From an uncultured Ignavibacteriota bacterium (lineage in GTDB: Bacteria > Bacteroidota > Ignavibacteria > Tepidaquicellales > Tepidaquicellaceae), in the NCBI GenBank assembly GCA_937915485.1, contig CALGII010000266.1, positions 1-21,763 on the forward strand: a DNA stretch of 21,763 bases, in the 5' to 3' direction. The notes beneath the pieces were generated by a model, which did not search any database, had not been told where the DNA came from, and saw only the letters and a program-made list of their open reading frames with translations. Numbering within the stretch: position 1 is the stretch's first letter; every line of letters starts with the position of its first letter. Shown in pieces: positions 14,425 to 21,565 of the stretch. The translations under genes and the position numbers were made by a program.

Positions 14425-16377
14425 CTAATACGAAGAGCCCCATTCCTTTTTCTTTAAGACTCTTTCTAAATCAATATCAATATCCCAATCCATAAACCAT
14501 GTTTTATGCTTTGTTATTTCAGCTATCTCACTTTCTTCTCTACCACTCTTTGCATAATTCGATACCCGCATTAGTTTCTTTTTAATATCCTGTTTTATGA
14601 AAGGACAGCTAATAGTATCGAAAAATAATAATGTCAATTCCGATTTTGTAAATGGATCATATTCGTTTTCGAATTTTAAAATAATCTGTTCGGAAATCTC
14701 ATCTCGTAATTTGTCATATTCAGAATTTATTCCGAAGTAATATAAAAGAGTGATAATATGGAAATAATTAATTCGTTCATATCCACTTTTATGATTTAGA
14801 TTGAATAATTCTCTAATTTTCTTCTCACTTAATAAATAAGCATCGTCGAGTTTCTTTAAAGCTATTAAAAGGTTTAGGGTTTCAATATTCGTTTCATTTT
14901 TTTTCGATTTACGCTGAAAAATTGTCATTACAAAATCAGACTCCCTAAAGATTTTAGAGAATATATTTTGCCGTAAATCCTCTTCCTTACCTTCAAGAAA
15001 TTTACAGATAACTACAATCATTTGGGCAAGTTTAAATGTTGCGCTTGATGTAATGTTTAATGAATAAGCATAAAAAGAAATGTCGAGAGCAAGTAATAGA
15101 TAGTTTTCAATAACATCATTTGGCTTTTCAAGATCTTTATCTTTGAAGATTTTTACTACTTTTTGTTTAATATACCTTACTATATCCTTACTCAAAACAT
15201 CATACGTAAGGTTATTGCGTTGGATTATACATTGAAAATCCTTTATAAAGTTTTTGGATATTGCATACGGTGACTTAATTTTTTCAATTTTCTTTATTTT
15301 TTTAACTTCATCATCAGAAACAATTGATCCACCAATAGTAACCAAGGAATTAAAAATCTTATCTAATAAATGCTTAAGTTCTCTTTTTCCAACGGCTATA
15401 TTAGAAATGAAAGGAGTAGTTTTTTTGTTAGTTTTAGATTCATTTGTATACAGTTTATATTCTTCAAGTTCCTTTTTATAAATTTTAAGAATAAGTTCTA
15501 TATATTCTTCGTCATTTGAGAATACAAAATAATCATCTACATACCTTTTAATTTCAAAATCAACTCCATGTTTTAATCCTTCCTTGTTCAAGATAGCCAG
15601 AACATTTAAATCAATTTGCTGCAATATTATTTCCGTAAAAATTCTTGACACTTCAGGACCGACAACAATTCCGTTAGTCTCATTATAGTTTGCCAATTGC
15701 ATTATTTTATCAAACGTATTTTCAAATGATTCTTTTTTTGCATTACGTTTAGCGCTTTCTTTATCTTTTACTGCCCAGGTTACGGAATGAGTGTAAATAT
15801 TGTAGAAACATTTGCTAATGTCAAACTCTAATAATATGTTAAAGCGTTGTTCTAATCGTTGATATTCGTTACGTTCATAAAATTTATAAATCAAATCAAT
15901 TGGCTCGTAAGTGAAATATGATTTTAATAATCTGGTTTCTTTGTCGAGTACGTCTGGAATAATTTCCACCTCTTGGTTTTTGTGCTCATCTTCATCAAAG
16001 ACTAATCCGGGTGTGTAATAATATTTCGCAACTTTAGATGCTTTTCTTAATGAAAAGGGGCTTTTCGAACATAAATGGAGTAATACAGAATCATACTTTT
16101 CGTAAAAATCAATAAATGCTAATTGATTTAGAGGATGAATAATACTTAAAGTTCTCGTATCACCCAAAATTAATTTTCGAACTTCAAAATTAAAAGGAAT
16201 GCTGTATTGACCACTCTTTCTTAATGACTTAATTTTCTCCCTAAATTGATTAAAATTTCCATTTGTTACTAAAGAATAAAACCCATCATTTGAGAATAAC
16301 ATAGGTACTTCATAGGGTAATAGTTCTGTTAAAAGTACCCTGTTCTTATCGTCTTTATCTATTTTAACTTTACTCAT
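14425..16377 (-). CDS. drt3b: Defence-associated reverse transcriptase Drt3b (UG8-like)
   Basis: 650 residues from the ATG at 16377, which overlaps the drt3a stop as ATGA; TTG codons just upstream (16386) are also in frame. The N-terminus has TELLPYEVPMLFSNDGFY, a conserved opening of AbiK/UG-type RTs. The RT core carries LLEFDISKCFYNIYTHS (about 182-198), the NGIVVGPEVSRI segment (235-246) and the catalytic KRYVDDYFVFS (277-287, YVDD). The last 320 residues are helical with no recognised nuclease, resembling the alpha-helical tails of Abi/UG RTs. UG8 RTs occur paired with UG3 RTs in DRT3, which is the arrangement here. In that system Drt3b is reported, as I recall, to make the complementary poly(AC) strand without a nucleic acid template. 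Codon use is AT-rich, unlike the core genes. Confidence is high for RT, slightly lower for subtype. Confidence 0.87.
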   Translation of the reverse strand: MSKVKIDKDDKNRVLLTELLPYEVPMLFSNDGFYSLVTNGNFNQFREKIKSLRKSGQYSIPFNFEVRKLILGDTRTLSIIHPLNQLAFIDFYEKYDSVLLHLCSKSPFSLRKASKVAKYYYTPGLVFDEDEHKNQEVEIIPDVLDKETRLLKSYFTYEPIDLIYKFYERNEYQRLEQRFNILLEFDISKCFYNIYTHSVTWAVKDKESAKRNAKKESFENTFDKIMQLANYNETNGIVVGPEVSRIFTEIILQQIDLNVLAILNKEGLKHGVDFEIKRYVDDYFVFSNDEEYIELILKIYKKELEEYKLYTNESKTNKKTTPFISNIAVGKRELKHLLDKIFNSLVTIGGSIVSDDEVKKIKKIEKIKSPYAISKNFIKDFQCIIQRNNLTYDVLSKDIVRYIKQKVVKIFKDKDLEKPNDVIENYLLLALDISFYAYSLNITSSATFKLAQMIVVICKFLEGKEEDLRQNIFSKIFRESDFVMTIFQRKSKKNETNIETLNLLIALKKLDDAYLLSEKKIRELFNLNHKSGYERINYFHIITLLYYFGINSEYDKLRDEISEQIILKFENEYDPFTKSELTLLFFDTISCPFIKQDIKKKLMRVSNYAKSGREESEIAEITKHKTWFMDWDIDIDLERVLKKKEWGSSY

Positions 16378-17548
16378 CTCCAACAATTTTTAATTTTATT
16401 CATTTGTTCAAAAGTAAAAATGCAAAAGACCTTTTTAAAAAAACCATGTTTAAATGAATAGTTTGCAAGAGTTTGTCTCTGTGTATTATCAATTATTGAA
16501 GACAAATTGGAACCAAAATTACATGATTTACTATATAATGTTTTTCTTAAATACAAATTAAGTTTGTCAAAAATTTTAAAATCTGTTATATGGGAATAAT
16601 TGTAATAAATACCAGCCTTTAAATCATGTCCTTCTATGTTCTTTCGAACACTGAAATTACCTGTTATGAATTTTATCCTGTTTTCGAGTAAAACGAAATC
16701 CTTATTTTTTATAAAATCTAAAAATGACAGCGTTATACGAGACTTTATCTTTTTAATTTTTTTGTTTGCGATGGAAATAATTAAAGTTTTTTTGTTTTTG
16801 GTTGTATCAGTAGTAAATTGGTAGCCTAAATATTCAAGGGGTTTAATTTTTTTAATATTGTCACCTCTATAAATTCCTGTTTTTGTTATTTTTTGATGAA
16901 GACCTTTTTCTAAATTCTTATTGATATTTCTGTTTAAATCATTTATAACGATTGGGCTATTGCTAAAAATTATTATATCATCTACAAACCTCGCATAATA
17001 GTAAACGCCTTTAATGCGTCTTACCCATTTGTCAAAGTTTCTCATATACAATTCTGATAATGTTGCACTTATGCTTAATCCACGAGGTAACCCTGTACAA
17101 CCAATTAAATGAGGATTTCGAAAAAGGCATTGCAAAAGGTTTTGAGAATGATACGAAAGCATTGAGTCATTTCGAATTTTAAGAAAAAGTCTATCGCGAT
17201 TTATACTCTCGTAAAATTTCTCAATATCAGTTCGAAGAATCCACATTGGTCCATTTTCAGCTAATAGCGTCTTTACTTGTTTTATAATTATTCTTCTATT
17301 TGCTTGCTCATCTTTGTATAATCTCTTAATATTATCATTTAACTTTCTGATTATAAGCTTGTGAGACAAGTTATGTGTAAGGAAATAGTCTCCTACTTTT
17401 TCAATATCAAAATAAAAGGAACTATTTACAATTTTTTAAAGTTATCATCAATCTTGGCAATAAGTTCCACCTTACTCAAGCCATAATCTTCCCACTCTCG
17501 CGGTTTACAAAGCTGAATCAATTGTTGACTTGAATAATTTTGGTTCAT
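16374..17548 (-). CDS. drt3a: Defence-associated reverse transcriptase Drt3a (UG3-like), frame broken near N-terminus
   Basis: The intact frame (ending 16374, open from about 17434; first plausible in-frame start TTG at 17369, 331 residues) has RT motifs WILRTDIEKFYESI (about 43-56), TGLPRGLSISATLSELY (92-108), YYARFVDDII (124-133) and KPLEYLGYQF (175-184). No ATG precedes these. A separate frame with ATG at 17548 encodes 40 residues beginning MNQNYSSQQLIQLCKPREWE and stops at 17426. The two frames join after NFKK at an A6 run (17437-17432); one extra A would give a continuous 391-residue protein. I therefore take 17548 as the original start. The break may be an assembly error, an inactivating mutation or a programmed shift. 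The gene is followed by drt3b with an ATGA overlap. Family knowledge: Drt3a copies the ncRNA template. Confidence 0.8.
17426..17548 (-). pseudogene. drt3a: N-terminal 40-codon fragment of drt3a (other frame)
   Basis: ATG at 17548-17546 to TAA at 17428-17426. The peptide MNQNYSSQQLIQLCKPREWE continues with DYGLSKVELIAKIDDNFKKL. It looks like the helical start of a UG-type RT, and it runs into the RT frame at the A6 tract, so it is listed apart to show where the frame changes. Confidence 0.6.
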
Positions 17549-17577
17549 TATTCTCTTAATTTATTAATTTATGTCAG

Positions 17578-17585
17578 CAAAAATA
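17578..17585 (-). promoter_or_regulatory. Candidate -7 box (TAnnTTTG) for the DRT3 operon
   Basis: On the minus strand TATTTTTG lies 30 nt before the drt3a ATG, matching the Bacteroidota sigma-A -7 consensus TAnnTTTG. A TTTG at 17604-17601 could act as the -33 element, but the 15-bp spacing is shorter than usual. No Shine-Dalgarno is evident (AAGAGAATAATG). Confidence 0.35.
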
Positions 17586-17612
17586 TACTTTTTTAGTTTT
17601 CAAAGCATTGGC

Positions 17613-17639
17613 TCGCATATTGGCAAAAACCAAATATGC
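17613..17639. repeat. Imperfect hairpin between HEPN gene and drt3a
   Basis: GCATATTGG, a short loop CAAAAA, then CCAAATATGC; the stem pairs with one bulged base. It lies between the end of the DUF262-HEPN pair and the DRT3 operon on the same strand, so it could terminate the first transcript or serve as an operator for the second. Confidence 0.4.
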
Positions 17640-17816
17640 CATATGCGGGTTGGTCATTATTTTATATATGCATTCAATCTTTCCGGACTTTTCGTTCGGG
17701 TGGGATTTTTGCACTAAACTCGATACGAAAAATCACACTTCAATTATACACAATCATAAATAGAAATACATCACTCTGCCTGACGCAAAACCGAAGTTGG
17801 TGGTTGTTTTCTTCTG

Positions 17817-18542
17817 TCACTGTATGCCCTCTCTAATTGCAATCAGATACTTCCTGAATAACTCAATAAACACTTTGTCAATAAGGTTGAGAATGAAAAA
17901 ATAAACAAAATAATTCTCGTATTTATAGTCATCAATAGTCAATGATTTTAAAGTTGGTAAATTTTGTTGATATGATTGAGTGTTGTGAGCTATTCTGTTT
18001 CTGTGTTTGTATAGGTGTTTTTCATAAATATCCTTCAATGTTTTATCGGAAAACAAACTGTTCCTGTCATTAGCAAAATGGTTACTTCTAACGTGTTCTA
18101 AAATAATAGTAAATTTGGCAAAATCGTACTCTGCCCAAAGAGATAAATTGGTGCTCGTAAATATGCTTGTTATATCCGAAAATGTTGTCTGTAGTAACTC
18201 TGCTTTATTTTCAAATAAATTTTCAGAAAAATGTATTCCGTGTTTTTCTAACTGTTTGATTAAATCAGTATAAATTTTCTGTTTGTCTTTATAGTTCGAA
18301 CACTCTCCTAGAGGTGTTTGAGTGAAAGTATATCTATAGTCATAATCATTTGTAGCCATTTCCCAACATATACATTTCATTTTTTGCTCTTGAAACCCTG
18401 TCATTTTTATGAAAGCAGATTGCATTATATAATCACACAATGGATAAGTTTCTATACCACTCCCTATACCAGCACTAGCGGAAACTACATCAGTCAAGAT
18501 GTCAGTAATTGGAGATAATATAAAGTCTTTATGTTTATTCAT
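17817..18542 (-). CDS. HEPN-domain protein (putative RNase) paired with DUF262
   Basis: 241 residues. The C-terminal half contains KHLYKHRNRIAHN with the HEPN catalytic pattern R181-x4-H186, typical of metal-free HEPN ribonucleases. The N-terminal segment YPLCDYIMQSAFIKMTGFQEQKMK (about 33-55, motif summarised) is helical and looks like a conserved family block, with KCICWE following. No signal peptide or membrane helix is seen. The ATG at 18542 lies 8 nt inside the DUF262 gene, a translationally coupled arrangement. A likely role is the toxic effector of an antiphage or abortive-infection pair, cutting host or phage RNA when the partner is triggered. This role is inferred from motif and neighbour, not from a characterised homologue. 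Composition is AT-rich. Confidence 0.72.
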   Translation of the reverse strand: MNKHKDFILSPITDILTDVVSASAGIGSGIETYPLCDYIMQSAFIKMTGFQEQKMKCICWEMATNDYDYRYTFTQTPLGECSNYKDKQKIYTDLIKQLEKHGIHFSENLFENKAELLQTTFSDITSIFTSTNLSLWAEYDFAKFTIILEHVRSNHFANDRNSLFSDKTLKDIYEKHLYKHRNRIAHNTQSYQQNLPTLKSLTIDDYKYENYFVYFFILNLIDKVFIELFRKYLIAIREGIQ

Positions 18543-19815
18543 TTTGCTGAACTTCTATGCTTTGGAAAATCTCACGTGATGCTGTTATACGAGCTTTTAA
18601 ATATTTTAAGGCGTACGGATTGTATTTATGGTTTTCTGTCTCTTTTAACTCATTGATCTTTACTGCCAATTTATTTTTAAGTTCTTCTTTCCTTGTTTCA
18701 TCAAGTTGCTTGTTTAAGAACACAACTTCATTTACTATCCCAAAGAAATACATATCCATATCGATTATTGATGGAAATGATTTAGGAATTTCAAATTGTT
18801 CAACTGTATTTTTTAGTTTTTCGATTCTCTCATTGTTATATGGTATTGTAGGATATGAAACATCAAACTTTAATTCATTATTTGCATCGCTGTCAACAAC
18901 TGCCTTAATATACTTTTGGTAGTAATTTTCATTTTTCTCCCAGTCCCTTCCTCCATATTTTTGTAGAGAGTGATTGTCCCCGTTGAATTGAGATAGGATT
19001 GACAGATATTTTATAAAATCTATCAAACCACTTTCTTTGCTACTTGTCTCAACTTTGTAACTATTCAAAAACTCAGGAACGAAGAAGTCCTTCAAGTCCT
19101 CCTTTAAGAAATACAATGATTTTCTAGTCTCTAAGCGTGTTAATTTTGTTCCACCAATATTGATGTTACGGAAAATATCAGAGTAAAATTTTGATTGAGC
19201 ATCTTCTTCAACATCATTGCTTGGTCTTATGTAGGCAAACCCAAGAAAATGTTCTTCAAACCAATTATCAACTTTGGGATTCTCAAGCAATCTAGTGTAA
19301 AATGAACTTTCTAATTCAGTTGAATCGAATTTGTTGTCTTTGAGTATATTACTAAAATTCCATTTAATGATTTTTATTCTCTCATCAACAATATCTTCTT
19401 CGTTCTCGGGTAAATCATCTGCTACTTCATTTACTACAGCACTTGGAATTTTGGCAATATACTCTTTGGTGTCAATATACTTGTTGAGTTTTGCAAAAAG
19501 AATCGAAGTAAGTCTTTGTTGTCCATCAAGTATGAAGTTTTTCCACTCGCCATTTTTGCGAACTGCACCAATAATAATAGGGGGTATAAATTGACTGTTA
19601 TCAAATGTTTTTATGAGATTTTCAATTTGACTTTTATCCCAAACAAATGAACGTTGATACCAAGGGAGAACGATATTTCCCTTTAGTATTAAGTTCAACC
19701 AATGTTTCAAGGAATATTCTCCGTAATATACTCGTCTCTCCATAGTCGATTTATTATTTCCTGTGACGAAATTGTCCTTTATTATGACCGCCAAATCGTT
19801 TTTTATGTCTGACAA
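18535..19815 (-). CDS. DUF262 (GmrS-like, ParB-fold) defence protein
   Basis: 426 residues from TTG at 19815; an ATG at 19743 (residue 25, MERRVYYGEY) is a good alternative start. The DUF262 domain (about 30-240) shows LPWYQRSFVWDKSQIENLIK (50-69), the nucleotide-hydrolysis motif FILDGQQRLTS (94-104), and INIGGTKLTRLETRKSLY (218-235). DUF262 is the N-terminal half of GmrSD and related type IV restriction and SspE/BrxU-type proteins, where it is the NTP-binding, DNA-modification-sensing part. The usual C-terminal DUF1524 HNH nuclease (HxxP...N pattern) is absent: residues 250-426 are acidic and helical with no HNH motif. The HEPN gene that overlaps its end probably supplies the effector. Confidence 0.82.
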   Translation of the reverse strand: MSDIKNDLAVIIKDNFVTGNNKSTMERRVYYGEYSLKHWLNLILKGNIVLPWYQRSFVWDKSQIENLIKTFDNSQFIPPIIIGAVRKNGEWKNFILDGQQRLTSILFAKLNKYIDTKEYIAKIPSAVVNEVADDLPENEEDIVDERIKIIKWNFSNILKDNKFDSTELESSFYTRLLENPKVDNWFEEHFLGFAYIRPSNDVEEDAQSKFYSDIFRNINIGGTKLTRLETRKSLYFLKEDLKDFFVPEFLNSYKVETSSKESGLIDFIKYLSILSQFNGDNHSLQKYGGRDWEKNENYYQKYIKAVVDSDANNELKFDVSYPTIPYNNERIEKLKNTVEQFEIPKSFPSIIDMDMYFFGIVNEVVFLNKQLDETRKEELKNKLAVKINELKETENHKYNPYALKYLKARITASREIFQSIEVQQNE

Positions 19816-19981
19816 AACGAGATCAATACATCAAGAAATGTGTGTATAGATCTAACGGTCAGTCTTTATTCTTTTAAAAAAATTTATGAATCTCAAAAAT
19901 CAAAAAATGTGATTTATACTTTTTATTTAGTGTTATTAAATAGTAATAAAATTTCTATTGAATATACTTTTAGTAAATCAT

Positions 19982-20086
19982 TCAATAGTAATATTTCTTA
20001 ATTTCATAAGCGAAATGAATAACCATCCTAAGATATGCTTTTTGAAAAGTTGCCGGAATATATAGCGATTTCCCGATGATTGCCAT
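19982..20086 (-). CDS. Possible 34-residue small ORF with strong Shine-Dalgarno
   Basis: ATG at 20086-20084 is preceded, 5 nt upstream, by GGAGG (minus strand AGGAGGCATAAATG), the best ribosome-binding site in the window. It encodes MAIIGKSLYIPATFQKAYLR and ends in an aromatic tail KKYYY before TGA at 19984-19982. No family is recognised. It lies 167 bp upstream of the DUF262 start on the same strand, so it might be a leader peptide, a small antitoxin-like gene, or the remnant of a decayed gene. Confidence 0.35.
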   Translation of the reverse strand: MAIIGKSLYIPATFQKAYLRMVIHFAYEIKKYYY

Positions 20087-20353
20087 TTATGCCTCCTATG
20101 CTTTTGTGTCCTCTTTTTCGTTAATTAATTATTTAACCTCGAAATATCAAGTGTATAATTAAGGTGTATTAACATTTTTTTTCGTTTCTGTCTTCGCGTT
20201 TCCTTACCTTCCTTCTACAAATCCTCATTTCTGCCGATGTATCCTTAATCACTGCACCCCGAAAACAAATTTCGCGAAAAATAACTTCACTGTTTATCAA
20301 TGCTTTACCGGCCTTCCCGGTCATTTATTGAACCAAACTACCCCACCGCTCGC

Positions 20354-20361
20354 TATATTTG
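20354..20361 (+). promoter_or_regulatory. Candidate -7 box (TATATTTG) for the HTH gene
   Basis: TATATTTG matches TAnnTTTG and lies 41 nt before the ATG at 20403. The nearest upstream TTG (in TTATTGAACC) is 23 bp away, slightly far for a -33 element. Confidence 0.4.
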
Positions 20362-20402
20362 TATGGTAATATTTTATTGCCGGGAAATTAAAATTTATTG
20401 CT

Positions 20403-20858
20403 ATGCGCAAGGATATTGAAACACAATCGAAATTCGTCTCTTTGAGAATTCTGGGCAAATCCCTCGTCGATATCTCCGAAGAACTCGAAATCTCCCTCGC
20501 TACCGCCAACCGATGGAACAAATTCTTTAAGGCCGATATCATAAACGGCAGGAATTCCGATTTGAACAGGCTGCGCTCTAAGGTCGCCGGTGCCTATGAG
20601 TCATACTTCGATTTCATTAACGAGAATATCGAAAAAATGAAAACAGAGATCCGTAGGAATGAGGAAATCTCTCTGGACTATTCATCGCTCCTGAAAAATA
20701 TTAATATGCTCTTCAATACTGTCAATAAAATTGATGTCTTCAGGAAGTTCTCGGATAAATCCAGCACTTACTCCGCTCCGGAAAATACGATTCCCGAAAC
20801 GGATTACTCGCAGTCCTATGTTCCTAAACACGTTATAGAAGGATTGAAAAAATGCTGA
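20403..20858 (+). CDS. Helix-turn-helix protein of unknown function
   Basis: 151 residues. The N-terminus (about 8-45) is a homeodomain-like HTH: SLRILGKSLVDISEELEISL followed by ATANRWNKFFKADI, the pattern of transposase, phage small-terminase and DUF1804-like DNA-binding domains. The middle is a charged helical stretch (about 55-115), and the tail is Ser/Thr-rich and ends HVIEGLKKC. It stands alone on the plus strand, with no large terminase, transposase or recombinase next to it. It may be a remnant of a mobile element or a repressor acting on the repeated GTRTCA words just downstream. Base composition is closer to the core genome than to the island, so it may mark the island's right edge. 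Confidence 0.6.
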   Translation: MRKDIETQSKFVSLRILGKSLVDISEELEISLATANRWNKFFKADIINGRNSDLNRLRSKVAGAYESYFDFINENIEKMKTEIRRNEEISLDYSSLLKNINMLFNTVNKIDVFRKFSDKSSTYSAPENTIPETDYSQSYVPKHVIEGLKKC

Positions 20859-20891
20859 CCGGCGGAAAAATAAAATTGATACGAAAAAAAA

Positions 20892-21084
20892 GTATCATTC
20901 GAGTGTCATTCGCTATCTTTTGGAAAATCAGAATCTTATTTGTGATTATGATACGCAGTGATACTATTTTGACACGATTTGAAAATCACGGAACTTATAT
21001 CCCTGTTTTTTCAACCCGGAAGTAAATTTAAACGACACTTTTCGTGTCATTCGTATCATTAAACGACACTATTCGTGTCACTCG
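20892..21084 (+). repeat. Iterated GTRTCAYTCG motif cluster
   Basis: Forward copies are GTATCATTCG (20892-20901), GTGTCATTCG (20903-20912), GTGTCATTCG (21044-21053), GTATCATT (21053-21060) and GTGTCACTCG (21075-21084). Reverse copies are TGATAC at 20949-20954 and 20959-20964 and TGACAC at 20970-20975. Two near-identical 24-bp units (21030-21053 and 21061-21084, 31 bp apart, 22 of 24 equal) each contain the stem GACAC/GTGTC. Confidence 0.6.
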
Positions 21085-21326
21085 TTCTTTCTCAAAACCG
21101 AATAAAAGTAGTAGCAAATTTTTCCGCTCTTTCACGCGGGATATGGAAAAAGTTCTTGCTCTTAATCTGTGGTAATCTGTGTCCATCTGTTTTAATCTGT
21201 GTCCAAGTGCTTTTTGAAAATTAGTGGTAATTAGTGGCAGGACGCTCTTGCTCTTCAATCTCTGTGGGACTCTGTGCCTTCTCTGCGTTCTTCCGTGTAA
21301 CAGAGTTGAAGCATGATTACGTTAAT

Positions 21327-21356
21327 GGATTCCGGCTAAGAACATGCCGGAATGAC
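21327..21356 (-). repeat. Dispersed intergenic repeat, inverted copy 3
   Basis: GGATTCCGGC ... GCCGGAATGAC is the reverse complement of the ends of the 42-bp repeats at 13371 and 13797, with a shorter centre. Confidence 0.7.
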
Positions 21357-21502
21357 AGCAAAAAAAAATCGCTCTTTCTCCAATTGTTAATTGCTAATTA
21401 TTAACTGCTAATTGTTTTTATGGCTCTTCTACCTAAAAAAATCTCTTGCTCTTCTCTGTGTCCTTGGTGTGCTCTGTGGTTAATCGCTCTTGCTCTACTA
21501 AC

Positions 21503-21534
21503 TTCTTGATTCTTGATTCTTGATTCTTGATTCT
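21503..21534 (+). repeat. Tandem 7-mer TTCTTGA, about 4.5 copies
   Basis: Four perfect copies of TTCTTGA in a row (from 21503) plus a partial one. It is the reverse complement of the CAAGAAT words in the left flank near 13320-13350. Confidence 0.85.
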
Positions 21535-21565
21535 GTCCTATCTTCAATCTTTGAAGCAAGAGTGA

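Larger units (their letters stand above)
19816..20402. other. AT-rich intergenic region between DUF262 and the HTH gene
   Basis: 587 bp between divergently transcribed genes. It holds a 9-bp inverted repeat (CTATTGAAT at 19955-19963, ATTCAATAG at 19980-19988) in the DUF262 leader, a small open frame (19982-20086) with a strong ribosome-binding site, and a candidate promoter for the HTH gene. No RNA gene was recognised. Confidence 0.5.
20859..21565. other. Gene-free repeat-rich region right of the HTH gene
   Basis: About 700 bp with no supported gene. The first 230 bp carry iterated GTRTCA words (see separate entry). The remainder is low-complexity text: AATCTGTGG/AATCTGTGTCC units at 21162-21203, AATTAGTGG, TTAATTGCTAATT words near 21385-21415, and TTCTTGA tandem copies. 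The frame at 21028-21258 on the minus strand falls in this repeat text and is not a gene. Confidence 0.6.

Noticed and set aside
17426..17440. Classical programmed -1 ribosomal frameshift heptamer in drt3a
   Set aside because: The codons AAA AAA are preceded by T, so the tandem slip X-XXY-YYZ is not satisfied, and no clear downstream pseudoknot was seen; kept only as one of three explanations for the frame break.
14425..17548. Retron or group II intron as identity of the RT genes
   Set aside because: Two different RTs sit side by side, there is no maturase/HNH domain or intron boundary, and the retron msr-msd layout with its RT-adjacent inverted repeats 5' of the RT is absent.
17636..17836. 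66-residue plus-strand open frame between HEPN and drt3a
   Set aside because: It covers the intergenic hairpin and the end of the HEPN gene antisense, with no start signal or family pattern.
21028..21258. 76-residue minus-strand open frame
   Set aside because: It is read through the AATCTGTG and GTRTCA repeat text, and no protein pattern is visible.
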